Shown here piece after piece: positions 12,401-27,400 of a stretch of 64,000 bases of DNA. Below the pieces are notes generated by a model, which saw only the letters and a program-made list of their open reading frames with translations, was not told the DNA's origin and did not search any database. A program made the position numbers and the translations under genes. The first letter of the stretch is position 1. Every line of letters begins with the position of its first letter. Origin of the DNA: Acanthopleura granulata (Eukaryota; Mollusca; Polyplacophora; Chitonida; Chitonidae); contig JABBOT010000004.1 in assembly GCA_016165875.1 (NCBI GenBank), positions 13,455,672-13,519,671 on the forward strand, written 5' to 3'.

Positions 12401-15400
12401 AATGCTGTTAGCACAGGGACCATTCTCATCAACTCGGCCTGGTCGGACAATTGTCACCCGTACATCATCCCAACGCTCTGGCATCTGAAAAATTGTTTCA
12501 TGAATACTGTTCCTTACATATTCAATCCATGTCATACTACATGTACTCAAGATAACACAGGTGCTTTCTTATGTTTCAATATTTTATCATTACATGTATA
12601 CACATTTATTTCATGGTTTAACATTAACATCTTTATTTCAGACTGAAAGTTCATGAAAAGGAGTGATAACAGTCACCCCCAGGGGAGCCAGAGCAATTCC
12701 TTTAATGATTACAGTATTGCATATGGGACACTCTGCCAAAGCAGAACTACAGCAAATAAAACGTGATGCTAATGGCATATTTTGCTCATTGCAAAATATC
12801 ATTTTTTACATTTGTATATCTTGTAAAACAAATCTGAAGTTGTAACGAAAACAGAGGGTTAAAACTTACAAGTTATAGAGTAAACAAATACCGATGGGGC
12901 ACTTTCTGGAAACCAGTCCTCAATATTATATTCATATGCAGATACAAATATTAAGTTATTCACATATACTACGTAAGAACTTGTTTTTTTCACTCTGATC
13001 TATCTGTACAATTCACATTCATCAATTAGATCATGCACATAAAGGAACAGGGTAAACATAACAGGTTCCAGCAGCAGCAATATTCAAATCAACCTAACAT
13101 AAGTGTCCTCTTCATGGACAACCCATTCATATAGGAAACAGAGTGACAAAATAAACATGAAAAAAAAATAAAAATGGAAGAAACCAACACCAACAGAAAA
13201 TGAGGTATGCTTATGCTTTTGTCCATGGTCACACATCTTCTTACCTCCAGTTTCCCCATGCAGCTTAAGGTAAGTAATGAATATTACAATGTATCAATTT
13301 ATTGTGGATAGAGACACCCAGGAAATAAAAATTGAACTGATGATCATCAAGAATCTACACTGCCTGAGCCTTTCGAGTAATTTTCTAAAATGACATGGCT
13401 ATCTGAAGACCCATAATTAAATATGTAAACATGTACATACATTTGTCACCATGGTAATTGGTCAATGTTAATACTTCATACACAGATTACCAGTTCCTAT
13501 GAGACTGTTTATAGAGAATACAAACCAATCTGCACCATATTAACCACTGTAATTCAACAAACGGATCACGTAACAAATACACTATAAATTATAAATATTA
13601 AAAAAAAAAAAAGTGACAAGTAGTTTAAAGTGAAGTTAAATATTTTCAGAAATGATCTTTGTTTCTTTGCAGATGTAAAGAAATTGTGCTTGAATGTGTT
13701 TTATATTTTAACACCAACTAAAAATTTGATCATCGAAAACAATGCATGTCAACTGTAGGCAAGGTAAATGTTCAGCATTTAAATGTACATGTATGTATCA
13801 TATTATAAAGGCAATTTCGAATATTCTTTTAACATTTCATGTATACTGGCAAAATGAAGTTGTTCAGAATGTTTCCTTGAAGACATATTATATTATGTTA
13901 TATTACCAAATTAAATTATATTACCAAAATGAATACAGAATAGACCAGTATGGCATAACAACCCATCCGTATGACACTGCTGTTTTTTATGGCACTGACA
14001 TCACTTCAATGTTACATCGTAACACTGGCTATTGTTGCCATCTTTTGCCACAGAGCATAAGGCAAACCACATGTCTCAGTGCTTATGCCAAAAGGGTCTA
14101 TTTGAAATTTGATTGTGAAAGTAAGGTGACTTTTAAAATGTGATTGTTTCTTTTGTTTTATCTTTGTCTGTGCAGGAGGTAATGTTGTCCATATCAGCTT
14201 TTCTCACCTGAGGCTCATATCGAATGATGAGATCATACAGCATGGGCAGCCTAATATCATCAATGACGAACTCTAGGCTGTCGCCCTCCATAACCCTCAT
14301 GAATCCTGGGCCAGTCCAGGTCTGTGGTCGGTCTGGTAAAGGCTCACGTACAATAACACGGGTGTTCTGCACAAGGTAACGGAAGACACGTATAAAATAA
14401 TTTAACACTGGAAGTTCACCTCAAATTTCAAATTCCCACAAATACATATGTAAATATGTACATACCCCTGTTACTCTGTAATTCTATTCCCATAAGAATC
14501 TCATAACCTACATGTATACATGAAAATGAAAGTAAATTGATACCGCAGGACTAAAATAATTTACACCACTGGTTATGTCAAATTAAATGTAGCTACCCTA
14601 AATGACCTAAAATTTTGTCTATGACTAAGTTGCTCACTTTTTGAAATTCTGAGAGTTGTGTTGATTGTAGAAAGGTTTTCTGAAGTTTATTTAGAAGGTA
14701 GGGTGATATCGTACAGGAAAATCGAAAGTTCCAGCACCAGAAATAATACTGCATGACATCTAATTGCCAACAAAACTGCACTTTTCTGGGTGAAATTTAA
14801 AATATATTACAGTAGTTCCACATTGTACAGTGTATAGGATATCAACTTGCTGGTCTCATTTGCCCACTATCAACATGTAGATGCTGTAATATATTAGTAA
14901 TCAGCCTTACCCCGATACCAGTTGCAAATTCTGCCTCATAAATGTTGAAGTCCAGTGAAGGAACAAAGTACCCTTGCGCTGGTTGGTTACAGTTAAGTCC
15001 AATGATGTTGGGACGACAGCGGCATTGACCAGTGGACTGGTCACATTCCTCACTTAGTGACCCTCCGATGTCGCAGTTACATGGTCGACAACCCTGAGGG
15101 TCAGCACTAAGCCCATAGTATCCAGGCTACAGAAGAGACAAAACATAAGCAGACAACATATACTCAAAGACAGCATAAAACACCAATCAAATAAAAAAAT
15201 GATTATACTCAGTCTTGTAATATACAAGGAACACTAAATCTAACTCAGGAGCAGGATGGTTTCCTGATCTTCGTTTCTTTGAATCAATCATGTAACCAAT
15301 CAGGTTTCTTATATCACTAGGTAACCTATGCAAAGCTAATATTTCTATGTACATGTATATGTCCTTTAGGTAAAACTGCATGTAACTGCGTGTAAATGCC

Positions 15401-18400
15401 TGTATTTATAAGCCCTAAAATTTCATTACAGCTGAAAACAGTGTTCCCTAAAATTATACAAAGTATTGTTTACAGATTGCTGAATATGGAACTCATCGTC
15501 CATTAACACATCAGGTAAAAACAGTTCTGATATGTGAATACTTACATAGCACTCATCACAGTTGCGGCCAGTAACAAACCGCTTGCATCTACACAGCCCA
15601 TTAAACTTGTCACAGCCATAGTTTCCTACAGTCCCAACATTGCTGCAGCTACAAGCTGGAAGCACAACAAATAATCTTCCAGTATTACAGGCATCATCAA
15701 GGTGGATGAAGTCAATGAATGCAGTCTGAAATTTACAGGAGAGCTTTAAATAGTGACCTAAAACTCCCCACTGAAATTGTTTGCAAGAGTGCAAAATTGC
15801 TCCCCAAAACATTTCAAGTGTGAGTGATTTTGAAATGAGATGAAAACAGTTTTGTCTCTGTAACATAAATTACGAAATTTAGGATGCATCATACTACTAC
15901 TTGTTAATGACATACCACACACAAGTATAACCAAGAGAGAAGAACTGTGGTACTAACAGACATAGGGCCACAATGCATAGTAATGTGGAGGTAGCCAACA
16001 ACACTTTTTATTACAAAATTTTGCTTTCCTATGATGGATAATAATGATAACAAGGTAGGAATGGTACTACAAGATTTGAATTCAACCTTGAGGAGGAAAA
16101 AATTTAAGACTGCAGGAAAGAAGATTTTATCAAAATAAACAGCAACAACAACAGGTGTTTCATTTTAAAAAGGGTTTGAATTATGAGAAACTATTATGCC
16201 TTCATTCACTAGCTTAAACAAAGAAGAATAATGTGGTTAATTCAATGCCAAAAGCACCACCTGAAGGCATTATCCGCCCTGGCCCAGATCCCTATTTGAC
16301 AAGGGCTGCCGGCTTAGTCACGCATGAGAGTGGAAGTGATAGATTTTGTTCATATACTACATGCTACAGTCAATAAAAACTGATCTAAAGCTCCATGATG
16401 TTAATCTTAACTAATTGATCATTAATACACCTCACAATAGCGGCTCACAAATAATGAATCAGGAAAAAAACTCTTTATAAAAATTATGCTCTTGATTGCG
16501 CCCTTCCAAGAGCATGCATCAGGGTTTGCACGGCATGGTAACAGAAACAGTTAATTAATAGGTTTAGCTACGTGTATAATTAACGAAGTGATCAATAACA
16601 CACGTATGTAGTACAGTATAAACATATACACATGCATATGGTTCAGTGCCAATGTTTCTCAAATTTTTGCTTTTATAACATCAATCTACTTCAACACAGC
16701 TGTCTACCACTAAAACATTCTACCCACAACCCTGGGCAATTCCTTGAGACATAAGGAAAAATTAGCTTTGGAAGGAAGACTACCAAAGAGCACGCCTGTA
16801 AAAGGTGCATGGATGCAGATGTCAGCTCAAAGCATGCAGTACATTTGGAGATACCAAAAGCATAGCATACACCGTAAACTGGAATGTAATATCCCAAGGA
16901 GTCAGATGAGCACTCATACAGACTATCAACAATAGAACATCTAATCAGTGTTATTGTTCCTTACCTACATGCATTATACCCTGAGCTCAATGTGAGCATT
17001 ATTATTTCTTACACCGCCCTCAACGTTTACATTAATGATAAGTGTAATACACAAATGAGTCATGAATTTTGCAAATTATGTTTAATTATTACTCTCACAG
17101 GGCATCAATGATGGAACATCCCTTTCATATTAATGTGCTCTACATGTACACATGCAAATCAAAAGCTCAACAAATGCACTACTTTTTGAGACATCACTTT
17201 ACTAATGCTTTAACTCTTACTACACATCGATACTCAGGGTTTGATATAAGTTCCCGTATGTGCTATGCCCAGATAAGTCAAAATTGACGAAAGTCTTACG
17301 TTCACATCCGCCTGGATTTTCAGCCTTGAGATTCCAGTAGCCATCTATGCAGGTGTCACAGCGACGTCCCTGGACATATCTTTTACAGATACACTGACCA
17401 GCGGTCACTCCACGCAAGGCATCAGCAGTGTTCTCACATTCCCCATTTCTGAGGGACCCACTGGGGTCACAGTCACAAGCTGGGATGGAAAAAAAACAGT
17501 TGGTACACTCAGTTGGTACACTCGTATCAAAGTTTCTCTCACCCATGTACATGCGCAAGTTAAGTACACATGTAATCCCTATTAAGGGTGAGAGAGTTCT
17601 TTATTTACAGTACAAGTCTACCCATTTTTAAACAAGCAGTCTGAAAATATCTGTCTGTTGATGGGAACAATTAATAACCCAAAGTTTTTGGAAATCATTT
17701 TTCAGGACACTTGAAAACAGTTGTAAACAGGTGAGGTGCACAACAGAACACACTAAAGGAAGATCTGGGGTTATTCACACTGTAATACTTGTAAATTATT
17801 ATACATATTTTTACAACGTAACTAAATATAGTTTCTGGTGGTCAAAAGATGCTTTCAATTATGCTCATGAAACTGGTTAGTGAATCATTTAGAAACGCCT
17901 ACCCCTATGTAAGAGAGGAAGGGAAGGGAGTAAGGTTCAAGAGAGAATTTATTCTAGGTAGGTGGGGATATATGTCTGTAACCTCAGTACAGTAAGTAGA
18001 TGTATGCACAGTCTACTTGGCACATGGGTTTCTGGGGTGCCTCATAGACATGATGGTTAGCTGCTATTTCCCACCACACCCTCCCATTTGTCACTGTCAG
18101 CCCCAGTTAATTTGCAACCCAGATACACATGTAAGGTAACCAGCCAGAGATTACCCAAAACATGAAGGGAGAAAAAAGAAGAAAAAAAAACTAGGCATCA
18201 TAAAAAAACAACAGCAAGGGAACTGTATACTCTTAAGATAGAGTATCACACAACAAGTTTTACTTTCTGATGGTTCAACTGAACCATGGGGCTACATATA
18301 CTCAATCTGAAGAAAAACATTTCAGCCATCAACCCTTTCTGAAACTGTCATTACTGCTTAAACTAAGTTACATAACATAAAAATATGACATGCTCTTAAT

Positions 18401-21400
18401 GGTTTAGACAAATGGAGGTGGGTAAACAGTCCAAAGGACTACAACTTACCATAAAATCATGATCCATTTTCATTTTTGTAGAAATATTCCAGGTTTTAAA
18501 GTGAATGAAAGACAACCTAATAGAGAGTACACTTACGTTGGCAGATGTAAGGGTCTCTAATATCTCGGTTTGGGTCTTGATAAAAAAACGACTTGCAGTC
18601 CTGACAGTTCCTGCCCAGTGTGTTGTGTTGGCAGTCATCGCAGACACCACCACTGACACGTCCAGTGGACTCATATACGGCTGCATCAAAGTGACACTTG
18701 TTAGAATGGCCGTTACAATTACATCCTGTAAGAAAAACAAATACATGTATGTATTGGAAATGTTGAATCATATACAGTGCGTTCAATCTGATGAGAAATG
18801 AATGAAACTGGGATATTGTAACTTTGGATACGATTCTTATCACAAGTCAAAATGGCTCTTTCTAAGGTCACAGAAACTCGCAATACCACCTTTACATGAT
18901 CTATATAATGGCCAAAAGAACCTCACGTACATGTACACTTGACATCAGATCAACCTTTCAGTCGTGACAAAATTATCACTGTAACACTTCTGGATGACTT
19001 GTGGATCCTAAATCACATAAATTTCTGTACAATAGGTAACCTTCACACTCTTTTTTAATTCTATAAACTTCTTTGATGCAAAACTGGGATTTCACCATTA
19101 ATTTAAATGTATTCCACCTTAAAAAAAATTAATGTTGGCATTCCCACTTATACAAATGAACAAAAATGGCTGTACACTGCAGCAAGTTCCACAAAGTTTG
19201 GGTATAACATGTATCTTTACCGGTCACTTTCCTGCAAAGAGCTGCTTAATTATTTGAAACTATCACTGACCCACTACCTAATTACAAGAACAGCTGTCCA
19301 CGATAGTAGAGGTCAAAGGGCAAGTCTCCCAGTCCAAGTTGTCTTTCCCACAGCCTTTTGATTATCAACACCAGCAGATTTCCTGTCTTAAGTACTTGAT
19401 AACTGCATGGCCAGGGACAGAAAACTCCTGAATTACAGTCAGGCTGTCTTAACTGAAAATCTGTGTGAAAATGTAATTTGAGCCAACTTGGTCAGTCAGG
19501 CTCTATCCTTGAAAGACTTTAAAAGCATAACACTTAACCTGATCACCCCTTCCACTCCCCTACTACCCAAAAATGTTCCTGCTGGACAGTAAGTATGAAC
19601 CAATGATTTATTTTTGTGATCTTTATCAAGTGAATGTGTGTGCTAAACTTATTCAAGTGTGTGCATCATGTCAAACCGTGTAATGTTCTTCTGTTACACA
19701 TTTTATGTAAGAATGATACCAGCAGAAACATTCACTGTCTTTTTTTCTAATGATTTACAAAACTGTTACACCGTCATATTTACTTATAATGACTTCTGGG
19801 TGTTATCATTTCATTTATTCTTTTGACAGTAATAATTTATTTAAATTGGATATACAATTACTGGCGAACCTCAGGGAAGAGTATATTTTTGGATAAGATT
19901 ATCATAATAGTCTTCAAACGAAGATTTCAAATGAATTCATGTTAAGCAATTAGTTTTTACCAATTTCAGTTGTTAAAAAATTCTTTTCCAAAAAACTACA
20001 TGTTAACTTCAATTTATCAAAGAGTTGAACCTTATCTGATGGATGCAGACTGACTCTTAGTCAATTCACCTGTTTTAAATGCACATTTACTCTGCTGGAA
20101 CATGTACAGTTAAGTTTAGACTTATAAGCTTTGTTTTGTATACAGATAATCCTTTAACAACTATGTGCTATGTTTGCAACGAATCCACACTATGTGACGA
20201 ACAAAGTTACTCGCCAGTAAAAGGGATCAGATGTATGGATATGAATGGGAAATTTTTATACTCCATATCTTTATGTACATGTAGGTATCTAAAATTCACT
20301 GCCAATTTGTAAGTGAATGGACTGCGTGCTTGAGGCGGGTACATAACTTTTCTAACATACTGCCCTGGTGAGACACTTCTATGACCCAAATACCCTCCTT
20401 CTCCCCCTCTTCACAAATACCTGTCCTACTGCTCTGGTGGGCAGTCCACCTGCAAATCCCAACACCTGGTAAGCCTGGCTCTCCAAGTTCACCCCAGACA
20501 TGGGAATTCCATAAACAAAGCACGAACTGGCAGATACTTAACCGGTCTATTCACATTACACTATAGTATTGTACTGGTATGAGCTCTTATCATGAACATT
20601 TGCTGACATCCAACGTTCTTTATAACATTGTCCCACTCAGGCAAGTTACATGTTTTACCTGTATAAGTAACCCTGCTGAGCACCTACATTAGTGACACTA
20701 TGAAATGAGATGTTACTTGCATTGACACAATTCCTATTCTTTAGTGTTACCTCATACTGACCTAAATGTATATATGCAAGCTTCCTTGACACTTTTGTTG
20801 TATCCACATTACTTTCCATGTGAAGTTGACAAGAAATACATACACCTTACTACACTGAACATAAAATAAATAAACTTTATTATTATACGCGTATATACTG
20901 ATGAGCCTCAGTCTAAGTGTCTTTGCAAGTTAAAAAGAAAAATTACACCTAAAATCAAATAAAATTTTTTAGTAAAATTGCAGGTTGAAAAAGAAAGGCC
21001 AGATAATGTTTGACTGAGGCCTTTGTGTTTTAGGGCAATCATCTAAAGGGGGAAACACCCATGGGATTGTGGACTAGAGCTGAATACCCTACTTACATCT
21101 ATGTGTTACCCATGCTAGAACGGTCTAATATGTTTGTTAACTACAGGTGTCAGGATTCATCCCCACAGCTATCCTACAGGAGCATAAAAAGAACCTATTT
21201 GTACAGTTATGATAACTAGACTAACAAGTTCATTAATTCTCCTAAAATAATCTGGAACCATGGGTAGCTCGTCTAGTAACTTGGTGTAGGAATGTCCCTC
21301 TAGCTATCACTATATGCACCTTGATATACCCTAATTTTCCTAATTTTTGATCTGACTTTTTTAGTCAATATATATGTAAGAGGGATACAAAGTTTCCTAT

Positions 21401-24400
21401 TGCTCATGTGGTTAGTCCTTTTAATAAACAACACATCCATATCTTTACTGTTTTAGAGCCCCAAAAAAACCAATACTGGCATATAGATGCAATTTTCTAC
21501 TTTGAGCCAAACTAATATCTGTCCCAAAGAGTAGACCAGTCAGGGCACATGTTCAGGTGTCTGGACAACCAGACAGAAGTAGCATCTGGCTATCGCCTTC
21601 CATAAGCTACCCATCCTTTGAAACAGAATGGATCTGAAAGACTTGCAGTGGTATAAACTGCCCAATACCACAAATCATATTGCTACTACTGTAACTACAG
21701 GTGGCTAACCACAGAGCACTTCAGTTTTAGTACAGTTGGTAACCAATCCTATTTACAAAAACCACTCAATTCTACATGTATCTGTAGACCTCTCAACTTT
21801 TTGGCCAACTGAGAAAAACTGAAACAAACTCTTTTCACATACAGTAACATGTAGCCAATTCAACCCCAAAACAGAAATAAAAAAAACTTGGTCTCAAATG
21901 TGAGGCATTTTAAAATAAACATCTAACACTTTCACTACATTTTTAAATGATATGATCACATGCATTTATCCAGAATCAAATATCTTAAACTGACCTATTA
22001 AAATTATTGTATAATTTGACATTTTCCAGGCATCATTCTTATATTCCAAGCAGTACATGGCTTCATATGTACTTGTGTATATAGGATAGGTCAAATGGAA
22101 GATCTAGGAGCTGGTTTCTCCTTTCACACATTTCAATGTCTATATGTTTATCCTAGTTCAGTTTGTGAATAGTAAATAAGGTGCTGTGTTAACAGAAAGT
22201 TAAAGTAAGATTTGAATCCAAAAACTAAACATTATAAACTTTTTACATTTTGACCTAGGTTAAAAATTAGTTCATGGAAATGGCCCCTGCAGTTGACCCA
22301 AAACAGAGCATTAATTTGGCATCTGTCCAACTAGCAGACACCTATAGCACACTGACCACGGGATAAAAATATCCTGTTGTATACCATGTTGCGCAATCTT
22401 AACTTAATTCATGGTGTAACAAAACTCACGTTTGCAAGCATTTGTTCTTCGTCCCCTGGCAGGCCTCCATGGTTGATCATTGTAGAAATCCTCACACATT
22501 TCACAATTGTAGCCCTTTGTGTTGTGCGTACATTCACACTTCCCATGTACCTAAACAGTAACCAAACCTTAGTTTTCATTTCAACAAACCTTTAATAACA
22601 TACATGGACACATACTTAGTCTATGTAGCAACAGAATACATGTGGCACTGGTTTAAGCAGCTGGACTGAAATGGGCACAGGTGAATTTAAAATGTTTCTT
22701 TTTTTTTGCTCAACATGTACATCAAAAACCACTCATGTAACACATATCCTTCAGGTAACTTTCTATATACCCAATGACTCTAACTGGGTTGACCAGGCTA
22801 CGTAGGTTGAAGGAAACCATACTTAATGATGAACTGGAGACCTAGACAAGTACATGTAATTACCATATATATTAAGATATCATCAACACTTTTTCTGAAT
22901 GTAACAGGTGAACCCAGACAACTAAAAAACCTAAACACCCCGATGAGAAAATTGTCTAGAAAAACCCCTGACCCCCCATACACATTATGTCATGAAGTTC
23001 CCAGCCAGTCTCACTCATGGCGCGAACACCATGCAGTGGCATGGACAGGGTGTGAAAATTAATAATCCTTCGCAGACTTGACCATATGGATTCTGTTTTA
23101 GGAGAGCCCATGACGGGTTTGGAATAGTGATTAGAAGGAGTTCATTAGGAACTTATTTTATTCAAATCATAGTACAAACACGATACCTTAAAATTACAGG
23201 GGAATTATTGCTATGAAGGTAGGAATTTTTTTTACTCAAATCTTCGGGTCCAAATATCTGTTTGTGATGGGTTGTTTGAGAACTGAGTTTTTAATTTTCC
23301 ATTTAAACTGCCAATAGCCTCGCGAAAACATTTTTCTCTAACAATGTCATAATCCTGATTCAAATCACATAATTTATTACTGTTGGTGGCATACCATGTT
23401 TGTTCTATTTATAGTCGGGAAAGTTGTCCATCTGGAGGCATGGTATATATATATTTAGGTTTACGTGAATATAAACACAAAAAGTGACCAATCACATAGC
23501 TTAGTTTGTGTCAAACATGGGCGAAATTTAATTACAATAATGTAAAAACTGGCCTTGTGGCTTACAGTGATGAGGTTTCATCACATTTTTTAGGAATAAG
23601 GTGGATTTTGTACTGTTCTCAAAGACTTTATTCCCACACAATGTGATTAGTTAAAACATCTACCAATACACATCTTGCAATGCTTTCCTGTATATATATA
23701 CACAGTTTTGTAAAACAGCGAGAGCCCTATAAAGGAACCATTACAGCAAGACTTGTGCATGATTGGGATCTACACATATATAGCTTCATGAGTTGGAAGT
23801 CTATTGTAATGTATTTTACACTTTAGTCAAAATCTGTTTTTTCACAAAAAATAACTTCACTGAACAGATTAGCACAAATGGTCATGATATGATGAACGGT
23901 AATAAAGCCCCTATGCAAATGTGGATAAGCTTACACCACCGCATACCATGAAGCAATGAATGGACAAAGTATGAGTCTTTGGCTTTGTCTGTCGGTTCAG
24001 ACATAGAACATCCTATCACATTTAACAAGTGGTATACGAATGTCAGATTTGACGCTTAGATTATGAGCTTAGGTTATAATTTCGGCACAGGCATCTGTCA
24101 GGGTGTACATAAGCAGTTACTCACCATGTCTGGCCTGTCTGGAAAGCCTGTGAGCGGCAGACACCTGGAGGCATGGCCATAGCATGAACAACTGCCACGC
24201 ACAGTCATATCATACATGGCATAGTAATACTTCTCTTTGATCTCTGGACGACTGTCCAACAGATTATCACCTGCAACATAGAAAATAAGGAAACCCCATC
24301 ATGAACTCTAAAATGACCAACTCAGCCCCCAGGTAGGAAGGAATGCGGATTTCAGAAGATTCCTTATCTAAGAATGAGTTGGAACCTACTAACCATTGGG

Positions 24401-27400
24401 CTATTGCCACTCTTATTTACTTACCTTGTAAGTGGTAGCACTTAATTTACATGTGTGAACTGATGTGTAAACATGTGAAAAATTTGCTGCCAGTGCAATA
24501 AAAAAAGACATATCTATGGAACTTGTGTGATTCTTCATACCACAGCATCCAGCAAGTTAACCATCTTCACCTTTCGATTTAGTTGATAACTACTAGTCGC
24601 CAGTATAATAATATCAAAAAACTGAGTGATACTTCTCTCACGCCCAACCCCTTCCGCCTGCCTTATGACAAAGGCCTCTGAAGTCTACTGTTCACTTACA
24701 TTCAGACAGATGCACATATCTAATGGCTATGCCTGAAGAAAGTGGTTGGATTCAACAACTGCATAAAATTTTCAGTGGGGAAATATATATCTCACTCTTT
24801 TAAAATCAGAAAAAAAACACGCTGCATACACCCAACAGACTCATATACCTCCATACACACAGAAGATTTTAAACAGTTAGTGTTTTTATGTACATAATAC
24901 AGATAATATTACATGTAGTTTCTTTTATACCTTACATTTCCTTCTGTTATTGCACCTTATTAGGAAGCTGTACTGTATGCAAGGGGTAGGATTATGTTGT
25001 TACATATGAAATTCCTCATGAATGGAAATTATGTATCTAACACTAAAAATTACATACACAGATATATATTTATAACACACTATTGTGGGCAACATTTCAA
25101 AACTACATGTGCATAAGTCTTTTTACTTTAAGAACACCTAATTTCTATGGCTCGTATCAACATATCACATGTTAACAATGGGATAAATTCTAGCTTTAAT
25201 GATACAATAAATAACCCATGATCTGATACTGGATGATCCATTTAGAATTATTACAATGAAGTCTGAGAAGAAGTGCCTAGTGGCACGCTTAGATCTCAGG
25301 TATAACTGGTACAAACTGTGGCCACCCTGTCATTATGCAGGATCTAATGGGTGCCAGGCTGATGTCTGAAGGAGTCAAGCCCTATGCTCTTTTAAGTGCA
25401 CCTCCACAAGGGGTAATAAATTCAGCTGATTAAGCCTGACATTTTGACAGTGTTAACATTGTTACAACACTGGCCTGTAATTTCTGTCCCCCTCAACAAT
25501 CCAGTCAATTAGTGCATTCACAAGCTGTGACAATTCACCCTGTCTAAGATGTCAATTGCAAAAACATGAAAAATGTATTCCATGTGATTTATTTCCAAAT
25601 TATGGTGGCATGTTTGCACCTGTAAATATACTGGTGGAGGGGGTACCCTGATCTTCAGTAAAATGTTGGTATCTGATACACATACAAAAGCAACATGTTT
25701 ATTATCTTTTACTTGCTTGGGATGCAGTGATGACTGAAATTTTATCAGTGCCTAATTATGCTGACTGTGAAGTCAAAGAAGTACCATAATTCGTAAGTCT
25801 TACATATAAACTGGCTAGGGATAGAATCCCTGGTTTCCCACTTACGTGGCAAATATACTGTACCTTTTTGTGTCTGCGTGTACATGTTTATATAATCAAA
25901 CAAGTGTGAGAGCCTGGGTTTAAACCTACTAGGTTTGACATTATTGAGGGCATGTCAACTTTCAATTTTGATAAGCCATCTGTTACTTGTGGCTGTAGTT
26001 TCAAATCTGGAGGTTTTTCATGATGCTTGCACTCTGGTTTCCTCCACCCATAAACCTGAATGCTATTGTACAGCTGAATTTCTAAGTACAGCATCAAAAA
26101 CTAATCAAATAAAGAAATGCAATGCCACATTCCATGTCACCTGAGTGTAGACATCAGATTTCCCCATGTCATGCGTATTTAAGTTACATGTGCATGTTGA
26201 TGTAAGCATATCAGATTAGTTTTGGTGGGAGGCTAGAAAAGGACAAAAATAACCAGTGATGACAGAGATGTGGGTGTTGAGGTGGATAACAGCTGACACT
26301 GAAGCTCTGACATAACTTATACACAACTCTGTTAACAATGCCAGTGCTGACCCTTCTGTGTCACGAGTAATTGCAAGTATATGTAGGAGTGTGGGGTTTA
26401 CGGGCATCAGGTACTTGGGAAAATCACACTAAAAACACATGTTAACTGGCCTCCCATAAATGCCCTGCAATCAGATGGCTCATGCCTGGCTAATATTCCG
26501 CCTGCTTGTGTGTACAGACCTGCCCTTGTGTAAATGGTGACCCCAGGAAACACATGGTGGCTACCCAGCACAGATGGGGAAAACATGTCTGGCCAGCCAA
26601 TGCTATCTGACCCTTCCTTTAATGCTAAAACTGACTTATTTCATGGGTACCAATGAAAGGACCAAGGGCAGTCAGCCAAGGACTATAAAGCTGCCATGTG
26701 GGGAGAACATGTGCAGATGTGTAGACAGTGGAGTAAGCCTACTATCCCAATGGTCCTTTTCATGCTGGGCCTCTGCTGTAATATGTACACAGCACCAGTC
26801 CTAATACCCAGCATTTTTGGGGGTTCAAATCCACAGGCCTGCTGACATGTGTACACTATTGCTTCTCTAGCCCTGGGGAGCAAGTGTTCAGCGATGAAAC
26901 AGTCATCATTCTTGGGTTGGCTCTCTGGTATTGGGTAAACTGACTTTATTGTTACCAGAAAACTCATGTCAACTAATGCAACACCGGAAACCTTTCTTTT
27001 GCTCCCTGACACTGTCTACCCCTGTGTCAAAGCTAACATCCACCTAAATGCCACCGAGCACCCTAATCTCAGATTCCTCCTTCAGTACACCTAGTGCGTA
27101 TTAGTCCAAAAGTTTACCATGTTATCTATTTACATTTCTCAAACTTACCACTTCAACAGTGAAGGAAGAGTATACTAGTGTAGGTTTTAGATGTGTTTAG
27201 TGGACTAATCTTACTATGAAGTATGACAAGCACATCCAATAATAATATTAACTAAATGGATGGATTCATGTGTTTACTCTTTGAGCTAATACTTCTGTCT
27301 TTTTTATGCAATACATAATTTGCTGCAGCAGCAACTGTCCTATATCACAAAGACAAAACAATACACCTGGGCCAACTTTCACAAATCTTCATAAAACAAC

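Noticed and set aside
12390..12650. Plus-strand 83-codon frame
   Set aside because: Shadow of laminin exon 11 plus intron; no domain.
13742..14143. 133-codon plus-strand frame
   Set aside because: AT-rich, Tyr- and His-rich, inside intron 10, no resemblance to a known family and no supporting exons.
26683..27012. 109-codon minus-strand frame in intron 3
   Set aside because: No recognised domain, no splice context and no repeat family match; most likely chance.
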